Below are positions 18,037-27,425 of a stretch of 27,425 nucleotides of DNA, piece after piece (the first letter of the stretch is position 1; the number at the start of each line of letters is the position of its first letter). The notes under the pieces are model-generated. The model did no database searches and was not told where the DNA came from. It saw only the letters and a list, made by a program, of their open reading frames with translations. The stretch is from Welwitschia mirabilis. Taxonomy: Eukaryota > Gnetophyta > Gnetopsida > Welwitschiales. Position numbers and translations under genes: made by a program. The DNA lies in NCBI GenBank assembly GCA_051453625.1, contig JBOZIK010000001.1, positions 62,178,540 to 62,205,964 on the forward strand, in the 5' to 3' direction.

Positions 18037-18767
18037 TCACCACACAGAGATATCTTATATGTAGTTGATAATATGTCAACTTGTTTTAATACAAACATAG
18101 ATAGAGGTTTAGGATAATTCCTAACCAATATAATAAGAGGTTACATCACCTATTAATGATATTCCAACTCCATATCCATCTGCCATTTAGACATGAATTA
18201 GTTCTACTTTGGGTTCTAAACTAAACAAACATGACTAGGCTAAACTCCATAAACTTAGGCTTTACCTTAATGTATCATTAAAAAGGTGACATATGATATG
18301 TGAGATGGATGCATGTTTAGAAGTGACACACACTTCCTTGAAGCATCTCAGAGTGGTTTGGCATAATCCTTTGACCTCAAGGGATTGAGATATTAATTCA
18401 AAGTAAGTACATACATGGGTAAAGCAAGAGAGTGGTGATGAAATAATCTTCCAGAAGAGCTTTTCTTATTTTTTAAAAAAAATGCAATGCAACCCACCAT
18501 GACAATGAAATCCAAGTATGGGAATGAACTTTATCAGAATTCTCTTGATTTAGGTATCATTCGATGAATACACCACACAAATGCATGCCTATAATTATAA
18601 CTTTAGTTGCTTAATTACTTACATAATATACATCTAACTTCGTTGGGTTTATGTTGTTGCAAACAATCACATGTAGAAGAAAAAGACAAACATATGTAAT
18701 CTTCATTTGACATGTTAACAAAATCATTGCTTTTGAAATATAGTAGTAGAACTCAAAATATTATAAA

Positions 18768-18827
18768 TATATTATTTTCATTTCACATAACTATAACTAT
18801 ATTATTTTCATTTCACATAATTGTAAC
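18768..18827. repeat. Two 30-bp tandem repeats
   Basis: tatattattttcatttcaca and the following ten bases occur twice (18768-18797, 18798-18827), 28 of 30 bases alike. Confidence 0.85.
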
Positions 18828-20598
18828 TTCCAAATAAATCATATTTTCATTCTAGAGTTCTTTTGAAAAGAAATAAAAATATTCTACACATGAATCTATA
18901 CACATTTTTAAACCCCTCTTTCCAAGTTCAACTAATAACTTTCTAACATAATAATATGATTCCTGGAAGAAAATTTGAGGTCCAAGATGTAAGACTTACT
19001 TAAAATTCATGCATATATAAAATTAACAAAGTGGATAAAAATTAAAGAACTAATTAAGTTATCTAGATTGCCAAAATGAAAAGCCTCATAAGCTTTTAAA
19101 AATACTCATTAAAATAAGAGCAAATAAAGAAGAATAGGACTTTATGTACCTGTTAAAAAGACATTAAACAACATCTATCTTTCTTAGATAACAAACTAGC
19201 CAAACTTAAAATGTGCAAAAATGGAAAATTCACTTATTATTAAAGAACAAGGCCATAATAATAAGAAAGGCATAACTTATGCATTAGTAAAAAAAAAGTT
19301 TAACATAAATGATATAAAATGAAGTTGGATTAATTATTATACATCTTAACTCTTAACTTATTAGCAAGATTTTATCTAATAAATCTTTCATAATTAATTT
19401 GATAATTTTTAGCCTTTTAAGGGACTTTGTGATTAAAATTAATAATTAGTTATTTATAAAGGTAAAAACACATTATTATAGTTTTTCTTAAACTAGACTC
19501 ATTATATAACTTACATAAATTAACTCTTTCAAACTTCAATATTTGTAAATATACTTACTAAGATCTTATGTTAAGGATAAATACTATCTAAATTTTTATA
19601 AGTATTATCAAACCACACCACTAAAAATATTATAACTTCTAAAATACTTTGAATTTTTAAATGATTCAATCTTCTTTGCGAATATTATTCAAGTTGCTGC
19701 AATCTAGACTATTGCTTAACTAAAAAAGATTCAAAATTACTTCCATGATATAATATTTAATTCTTACTCTTTTTTATATTTATTTTCTAAGTTATTTGGA
19801 TAAAATAATTTTTAAAAACTTATTACATCTCAAACAATTTACTGTTATTAAATTTTTATAATATAAACTAAATCCTAGACTTACAAAAAATCCTTAGACT
19901 TCAAGTAATAATTAATGAGTTAAGATCTTTATAGCTTATGTTACCAAGTTTAGAAAAAATGAACTTTATTTAAACAAGAACACAAAAATTCCTAAAAGAA
20001 TTCAAGAAACTATAGTTGATTATATTTAATGTAAATACCTAACATAGTTATTCTATATACTATATAAAGAAAATTTTAATAATTAAAAATCTACATTAAT
20101 TATAAAATTAAATTCATAAGATTAAATCAAGATAAACAAATTCAATAAGCCTTAAGATTAGATTAAGGACTACCTCACATAAGTGTGATTGAGAAGTAGA
20201 TAATCCATTTTATAACAGCATTTTAATGCATATATGATACATAATTTAACTTTCAAAATCAATCAACAATGCAGAACAAAACATGGATATGCAAATATTA
20301 TAGTGAATCCCCTAGTCACTTTGACAGATTTATCCATTAGTAACCCCCTCAATCAAGCATGTAAAGAGATGCCTCAAATCTCTTCCTCATCCTGATTTGA
20401 ACCAAATGGAAGGGACAATCTTAATGAAATAAACATTGTAATAATCTTATGCAATGACATACTGTAATACTTTTATGATGCAATAAATTTCCTTAAGAAA
20501 ACAAATAACATAAGAATACAATAAGTAGGGGACCCTGCTTAGAAAAGTAGAGATTAAAGGATTCTACTTAATGAAGATTGATGAACTAATGAAGTTCT

Positions 20599-20646
20599 AA
20601 TCTCTAAGCTTTGAGATTCAATCTTGAAGCTCTAATCTTTAAGATT
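20599..20646. repeat. Cluster of short palindromes
   Basis: aatctctaagctttgagatt (20599-20618) is palindromic apart from one base pair, and aatctttaagatt (20634-20646) is a perfect palindrome around one central base. Both share the words aatct and agatt, so they look like repeats of one motif. Confidence 0.6.
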
Positions 20647-23469
20647 CAAAATCCAAGCTCCTAGCTTCACATTCAAAAGTAAGAGGATAAAGAGAGAACA
20701 GAAGATGATGGAAAAGTTAGAAGAGAATTTGGTAGCATGCACTTGCCTACTAATGAAAAATTGGTTTATGCATCCTTTTCTCTACCAGGTAATGTGATCA
20801 AATTAAAGTGGATGAGATTGATTACATAAAGTTGGATAAGTTGGGTTATATTGAATTGGATAAGATTGATCAATGACAAAAGTTTACATGATAAGTGACA
20901 TTGATGTATAAATGACAAACACACAATATAGTTATGATTCATGCACCTAAGTAGGGTGAGTAAAAGGTTAATTACATCCATCATTTCCTTATGATAGTTT
21001 CTTCTTAATCCTTCATAAGTTGATAACTGTATCTAATCAATTCAAAACATGAATTAAATAATGTGTAATATGCATTAAAAGAATAAATCCTTTTCTATAC
21101 ATAAATTTCAAAACTACCATGTGTCACAATGAGACAAATGTTTCTAATTGTATTAAATGAGGAAAATCAATATTTTAAAAACTAACTATTTTTACAAATA
21201 TGAAGAAGGATAAAAGTTATGGTAGAGTCCAATCTACTCATTCATCCTTCTTGATTTTAGAATAGAAGTGTATATACTTGTTCACATGCTCATTAGTTTT
21301 ATGATTCAACAAATCCATAAACACAAAACATAAGAAAGAAAATGTTATAATAGAATGTTATACACTTAAATCTTTATCCACTTCTTTTAGCATCTACATT
21401 AACCATCTACTTTTATCAAGTAATTTACATTTTTAACTTAGACGAGAGACATGAATAAATGGGTAATATAAAGATCTAATTTTTTATTTCTTGTAATTAT
21501 TTTACTGTTATTTCATACTTTCTCATAAAACTGTTAATTTAACAATTTTACCATGTAAATTAGATGCTTTTACATAAACGGGACTATTTGATTTTAACAT
21601 TTGCATAGCTTATATGTTTTGAGCATTAAAATTTTTATAAAATAATTATTAAAAATATCAAAACCATGAGAACCAACCCAAAAATCAAGATTAATTAATC
21701 AAAATATCACACAATTATTTAGGATTCAAAATTAAGAATAATGCATATTTTTTTGACATGAGAAAAATATAAGATATCATTGGTAATAAAAATAAGTATT
21801 ACTTTCTATAAAGTTTATAATTAAAAAAAGGGGTTTCATATTAAACTATAACATTGAAAAGTATCACATAATTAAGAGATTAATATATTTAATATCTAAT
21901 TAATTAAAGATTACAAAAATATGGGATATAGTAGTACTATAATACTAACATGTAAAAATTGACAATTATGTTAAGCATTTTAAGTCAATTTATTATAGTA
22001 TAAGATATTAATTTAATTGTTTTATTAATCAAAATATGTCTTATATCCTTTTTTGATGTCATACTTGACTTTATATGTTTTCGCATGTCTTTTCTAGGTT
22101 CTTAATCACATTTTGGAGCAATTGCCAAAAGTTGAAGTTTAGTGTGCCTAAAACATTGTGGCACTGGTTACCGATACTATGGCATTGGTCAATTGAGGAA
22201 ATTTGACTCCAAACTTGCATCCTAATTTGTCATGGGGAGGTAATCCATTTCCGATTGTGAATCTAGTCATCTATGCACTAAAATATGCCATTATCTTTAG
22301 ACATGAACTGACCACTTCTACACAAAATGATAGTAACACTAGAGACATGTGGTGATGGTACTAACTAGTGGAGGAATCCTATTCCAAATCCGATGTGTTA
22401 GACTCATCATAACAATCACTCCACTAAATGCTAAAAAATGGAATCTTAACTACACCACTAAATATTAGAAGATAAGGAATTCCAACTATTATAAAGTTAA
22501 TCTTCTCTTAAAAAAAGGTCAAGCACCCCACTTTGTAAAAATTCATGCTTGATGGTTGATGGTTTCTATGTCTATCTTTTAAATCTTTCCCTTAGGATGG
22601 GCTAGCCCTTAAGGCCAGCATGAAATTTGAATTGTAGCTTGATCATTTCTATTTTTTATCATAGATTTGCTCTATTTTATTTATATTGTTGTTCTTAGAT
22701 TTACTCTCTTGATTTTAAATGTGGCTTATGACATACTTTTAGTGCTTTTGATAAGTTGAAGAAACAGCAGTTAATCTTTAGTGCAATCTTTTTAATGGTA
22801 AGTGTGGATGTTTCACATAATTATTATGGTTCTTGTTTCACTAAAGTATGTAAGCTTTATATTATTTCTAAATGATTTCTTTATGTTTAGATCATATTTT
22901 GTAGTTCATACCAATGTTTCATGGTCTTTGGGAATTACCTCATACTTTGCATGCTTATATAGATATGTTATGAGAGCTAAGATGACTTGAGAATTTCACC
23001 AACACTCGTATGGTGAATGAGATTATGTCACCATACTTAAGTGTTGATGTAGCTTAATATTTTTGATTTAACAATAAAGCAAATCTATTTTCATTATAGA
23101 AACTCTTGTTGTCACTATTATGTTCATGCTAGATTCTAAGAGCTATGCTCCATTCCTAGTCACTAATCTTTTTAAACATTTCTTTTTATTTCTATTTTCT
23201 TTTTATTAAATCTTCTTTGAAAGTGATTTTGTGCTTGCTTTATAGTATTTTATCTCATTTGGCCTTGAGGAAAGAATGACAAGGGACTATACTATAAACA
23301 AAAGTTGTAGTTTTTATTTTATAAAAGTCTTTATTTGATAATACAAGTTTGTGTCACTAGGTCAATATTGCATTCATCATACATGGACAAAAGACATAAG
23401 TATAGCCAAATTCCATCACAAACAAATAAAAGAAACTTTCCTACACACTCTCTAGAATTAAAAAAATTA

Positions 23470-23866
23470 TAGATTTAGGTTGGGATTGGCTTTAAAGAAG
23501 TTTTGGTTGGAAACAAATTTCATAGGATTTTTCATTATTTAGGGTGGAAAATTCCATTTCAACTAGAATACAAAATTTATAAGATTCTTTGAGAAGTTTA
23601 TTTCTATTTGAAATCTAAAAGCCTAGAAACATTAAAATTTGTGACTTGAAGAATACTTTCCAATATCTCTTAGCTTCAAATTTGTTTCTTCTATGTCTCT
23701 TAATTTTCAAAATAACTCTTCCCATTTTTCCTATTAAATATATTCAAAATGTAAAAAATGCTTCTTTCTTTTAAATTGGGATAGACTCCCCCTTTACTAT
23801 GTAACTAATATTACTTTTTATTCATTAATGAAATATTTTTTCCAATAAAAAAATAAAGTCTATGTT
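23470..23866 (+). mobile_element. 3' end of a second decayed LINE
   Basis: One plus-strand frame reads GWDWL-stop-RSFGWKQ, then FRVENSIS, SLRSLFLFEI-stop-KPRN. This follows the end of plant LINE proteins: WDWL after the zf-RVT Cys, then a W..P segment, then the EIWK.RN motif. It compares well with the WDWL and FELWKLHN segments of the LINE at 4560-9917. The end (about 23815-23866: attcattaatgaaat, ttttttccaataaaaaaata) is the usual plant LINE tail. It is 5'-truncated and full of stops. Confidence 0.45.
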
Positions 23867-25739
23867 TTTAGGATTTATTATTATTTTTAATTATTTGATA
23901 TAAGCTTAGAATTTGCAATTAGAATAACAGACATAAGAAAGTTTTTAATGTATACATGTTTGTGTTAAATTGAAATATTTATGTTGCTTACTTAGTTAAT
24001 CTTCAGCTCGAATAATTACACACTAATGTCTAGTTAAATTTCGAAGTTGTTCTTATAGTTTTACTTTTTAATTAAACCAAATATTAAATTAATTTAATTT
24101 TATAAGCATACTTTATACTTTTTATTACAAGTCATGAAGATAGGGTTGTAGTCTCAGAAAGTTATCTGTTCAATACTTTTTGTAAGTGAAGTATTGAAAA
24201 TATGTATCACTTTAATAAATCATGAGATAGGGATATGCAAAATGTCCATACGTTGATTGATCTAAGTTTGAATTCAATTCTTAAGTACTGGCAAGTTCTC
24301 CAATACATACACATCTCTTGTTCTATGTCCTCTTAAGTTCTTATGTTACTGACATGTTTTTATGTTATTGAACACAAGTAAAGTAAGATAAGTATCTAAC
24401 ATTTTTACTATACTTTCTATAATTCAAAATTCATGTATTCGACCTAAGCTTGATTTATAACTATTTATATAATAATTCAAGAGTCAATAGGTAATATTAA
24501 ATTATTAACAGGGGCTTAATAAGATTCTACATCCACAAAAAAATTATAAGTGTAGTTTCATTTGAAAATGGTGTAATTTTTTATCTATTCATTATTTTTG
24601 GAAAAGTGGATATTTTTAATTCATAAAAATCTATTTTTAATTATGGCTTACATAGCCTAGGATTCCTTGAATTTTATTGCTTTAACTTTTCAAGTTTATG
24701 ATTTTTCCATTTATCACTTTGAAATTAATTCAATAAGTTTCATGGAGATAATTCTTGTAATTGATATCATCCTGCAAATCCTATGGGAAGCACTTACAAT
24801 TTTGAACTAATTCTAATTAGGATAGAAAGAATATATGTGCTATCAAAATACATTATACTTGTGATTGTGATTTTTAAACCAAATCATATGCATTAGGTAA
24901 GTGATTTTCTTATTCATCCTAATGTGTAGGTAAATATGAGGCATTTTAGCTTCCACTTATGCCATAGCTTTTGGTGTCATGGCAATGTGCATGTCAATAG
25001 ACCTAACAAAGAGAATTATGTTCTAGCCCTATGTATTAAGAAGATGAATTTATATTGATTATAAAAATAATACTATGCCCTAAACCTTACATGAGTTTAT
25101 AGGATTGTCAGAATCTTGTGAGCAAAATGACCAGATCTTATATAAGTAATATAAGAATCATTAGATCATTCATCATTAAGATGTCATAACTTAAAATCCC
25201 TTCTTTAGATGATACCTCTTTTTCCCACATAATGCAATATTATGATAGCCATTATTTTGGCTTATGCTTCTAAGGTAATAATTATTTCAATTTGGGTAAT
25301 ACTTAATGAATGAAAGGGAAAACAAAAGGAATCATAGGAAGATGCTTTTTAGTGTAGGATGCTTATTTAAATTTTGTATGCATTTGTTCTTTATTGACCT
25401 AGGTGCTAGAAATTTGGCTAATTATATGCAAGATGGAAGAATTAAATATATTAATACTAAGAATATTATTTCATATTTAATGTTCTAATAGTAAAATGAT
25501 CAAGAAGACTCTTGGTTGTTCACCCCAAATCCATAGTGAATTCATAGTTAGGAAATACTCCTAAATCCCTCAATATTTCCCTTTAAAACATTTGAGTTTA
25601 TGCTTTAGGTAAGTAATTGTAACTTGGCTTGGTGGGATTTTTAATATTTGTATTCATTGATCTTAAACTCATAAATTATTTGATGAAAATAAGACAATGT
25701 TTTTCTGTTACCTCTATTAAATTGAGTGTTAGTGGGATA
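23867..25739. other. AT-rich intergenic DNA
   Basis: No supportable gene. A 60-codon plus-strand frame at 25306-25488 has an ATG, but its short FIDLGARN segment is too weak to call a retrotransposon protease. Confidence 0.5.
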
Positions 25740-26112
25740 TCCAACGTAGATGAAGATTTATATCAACATGTGACTTTCCCTCTTTCATAAAGCACAGAGT
25801 TTAACTCATTCAAGCATCACATGGTTTAACATTCGACATACAAGAATATAAATACACATTGATTCCAGTAGACAATTCCAAAAGCAAGGACTATCAAGAC
25901 AATGCAATAGTATAGAATCATACATAGCATAAAGATTTAAATACAAAATGCATAAGAAATGACCAACAAGGAAGCACGAGGGTTATGAACCATACCGATT
26001 CTCAAGAAGAACTCAAGATCTTTGCTAGCCTTCAAGGCTTTTTCTGACTCCAAGGCTCGGTAGCAAAAGGTTTTCCACAAAATGAAAGTGAGGAAAAAGA
26101 AGGAGGAGAGTC

Positions 26113-26121
26113 CTATTTATA
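26113..26121 (-). promoter_or_regulatory. TATA box, minus strand
   Basis: The minus strand reads tataaatag, a canonical plant TATA box, followed about 10-40 bp downstream by ctctcctccttctttttcct, a pyrimidine-rich stretch typical of transcription starts. The minisatellite lies 40 bp upstream. Confidence 0.45.
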
Positions 26122-26161
26122 ATCAAGATGTGATAAAATACGAAGAGTCACAAGAGTATAA

Positions 26162-26420
26162 GGACAAACAAAAGTTAGTAAAGATTCTTTGCATATGAAG
26201 ACAAACAAAAGTTGGAAAAGATTCTTTACATATGAGGACAAACGAAAGTTGAAAAAGATTCTTTGCATATGAAGACAAACAAAAGTTGGTAAAGATTCCT
26301 TGCATATGAGGACAAACGAAAGTTGGCAAAGATTCCTTGCATATGAGGACAAATGAAAGTTGGTAAAGATTCCTTGTATATGAGGATAAATAAAAGTTTA
26401 CAAAGATTCCTTGCATATGA
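26162..26420. repeat. Minisatellite, 7 copies of a 37-bp unit
   Basis: Units start at 26162, 26199, 26236, 26273, 26310, 26347 and 26384, each of the form ggacaaacgaaagttgg, then aaagattccttgcatatga; a partial copy follows at 26421. Copies differ by a few transitions, and g and a alternate at the first base. The period of 37 is not a multiple of three, and the minus strand is open in all three frames through the array, which creates three overlapping spurious open frames between 26113 and 26434. These should not be annotated as genes. Confidence 0.95.
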
Positions 26421-26477
26421 AGACAAAATATCATGAATGAGGAAGGTTAAGAAAGGGGTTACATGATTGCCTGGACA

Positions 26478-27425
26478 CTGGGTGCTTTTAATAATATAAT
26501 TAAGATAATGCTTTACATTTTATAATAAATATTTAATTTAGCATTTTACTTTCAACTCCATAAGTAAATAAAAGATATCATTTTCATCACAATAGCATAT
26601 GAAAATTGGGTACAAACAGTTACACAAAATGGTATTCATATTGCAACTTAATAATACAATATTTCAAGAACATGGTAATTAAAACAATTGGGATTTCAAG
26701 TAATGTAATATTTTCCAAATATTTCATTAAGCATAAACTTGCAAATTTTATTAGAAAAGCAAAAATGTGGACATGACACATCTAAACAACCAGTACGATA
26801 ACACCTAAAAGTAATGCTTCACAAAAATTTATCAAACTTCCATCATATGGCTCATACCTTCTTCCATGATTATTAGGGTTATTACCATCTTTGTTAGTGT
26901 TTACTACTTTTAAAATCTGTTTTATAATAAATACCTCCTTCACCTTCAACTTCTATCTTATATTTTTTTAGCGCAGAAATACTCATAATAGGAGATCGAA
27001 GGGTAAAATATTCTATAGGATCGAGAACCCTTAGGAGAAGGGGAGAGAGGGGATGGGGAAGAGAATGGGGTTTGAATAAGATTTTAAAAATTTAATCAAA
27101 TAACTTCAAAAAAGTAACTTCGCTTAAAATGAACATCTAAAACTTATGTAAGAAAACTAAAACTATTTTGAAAAACTAAAGAATAGAAAGTACAGAAATA
27201 CCAATGAGAAGCACACAAGATTTACAGTGGTTTATGAAAACCTCCTACTCCAATCTTAATGATTAAATTCTATCCAAGCCTAATCTGGATCTCTATTAAA
27301 CTCTTTCTAGGTATTCTAGGTTTACTTGTAACCTTTACAAATGGACTTTTCTAATGATTAATCCCAAACTTTTGCAAGAAAGTAAAGTAGTGACAATGAT
27401 ATGCCTAAATGTATAAGTTTCATCC
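26478..27425. other. AT-rich sequence with a possible retroelement fragment at the right edge
   Basis: Mostly non-coding and AT-rich. A purine-rich tract (about 27029-27070) is followed at about 27210-27250 by acacaagatttacagtggtt, which resembles a motif seen in plant LTR retroelements (acaagattta.gtggtt). No boundaries or coding sequence were found before the window ends. Confidence 0.3.

Larger units (their letters stand above)
18156..23469. other. Long AT-rich intergenic region
   Basis: About 5.3 kb without a supportable gene. It contains a 30-bp tandem pair (18768-18827), a cluster of short palindromes (20599-20646) and a stretch near 22080-22400 that is less AT-rich. In that stretch tgtggcactggt and tatggcattggt recur 22 bp apart (about 22158-22191), probably an old LTR fragment. 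Short open frames (for example 20766-20984 minus and 22802-22990 plus) show no recognisable domain. Confidence 0.5.
25740..26477 (-). mobile_element. Candidate LTR or promoter-leader unit, minus strand
   Basis: Read on the minus strand: a TG start near 26477 (tgtccaggcaatcatgtaac), a tandem-repeat block (26420-26162), a TATA box (26121-26113), a CT-rich transcript-start-like stretch, and then about 350 bp of leader-like sequence with mixed base composition. This is the U3-R-U5 order of an LTR with repeated enhancers. I could not find the matching CA end, a primer site, or flanking target duplications. A gene promoter with 5' UTR is the alternative. Confidence 0.3.

Noticed and set aside
15643-18128. 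Long open frames across the N gaps at 15667-16457 and 17479-18036
   Set aside because: They consist almost entirely of undetermined bases.
25306-25488. Possible retrotransposon protease from an FIDLGARN segment
   Set aside because: Only a few residues fit, with no supporting motifs on either side. The frame is short and the DNA is AT-rich.
26162-26420. CRISPR-like regular repeats
   Set aside because: The units are directly adjacent with no unique spacers, and the window is plant nuclear DNA.
26113-26434. Three overlapping minus-strand open frames with repeated ICKESLPTFVC-like peptides
   Set aside because: They are translations of the 37-bp minisatellite in its three frames. The regular DNA period explains them fully.

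Overview
The window is nuclear DNA from a land plant, most likely a seed plant. It holds one intact multi-exon gene of the plant-specific DUF936/CORD family, surrounded by decayed plant-type retrotransposons (Ty3/gypsy of Athila/Tat type, and LINEs with a DUF4283 ORF1 region). Everything outside the gene is AT-rich. The species cannot be fixed from the sequence. Seven runs of N break the window, and five of them have near-identical sequence on both sides, which points to assembly problems.

Layout. (1) 1-4501, minus strand: the 5' half of a degenerate Athila/Tat-like LTR retrotransposon. In its own reading direction it runs from a candidate LTR (4501-3626) through a tRNA-Asp-type primer binding site, a leader with repeated stem-loops, gag and a CCHC zinc knuckle to an aspartic protease that runs off the left edge. 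(2) About 4560-9917, plus strand: a nearly full-length but dead LINE with ORF1 (DUF4283), endonuclease, reverse transcriptase, zf-RVT and a degenerate A-rich tail. A GC-richer, promoter-like stretch of unknown origin lies near its 3' end. (3) 9895-10464, plus strand: an unrecognised open frame interrupted by one TAG. (4) 10596-14118, minus strand: the only intact gene, four coding exons giving 694 residues, with a CpG-rich first exon and upstream region. (5) 14500-18036: intergenic DNA with a tRNA-like/SINE relic, a fold-back and a promoter-like block carrying two GACACGTC elements and a TATA-like motif. (6) 18156-27425: very AT-rich DNA with few landmarks, namely a second LINE 3' end (about 23470-23866) and a probable minus-strand LTR/promoter whose TATA box lies 40 bp from a 7 x 37-bp minisatellite.

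Only the CORD-family gene looks functional. Its family relatives are microtubule-associated proteins acting on cortical and phragmoplast microtubules. The other elements are independent insertions, not an operon or pathway. I did not find a convincing new multi-gene system. The items most worth a second look are the unrecognised open frame at 9895-10464, the promoter-linked minisatellite at 26162-26420, the repeated stem-loops in the retrotransposon leader, and the duplicated gap edges.
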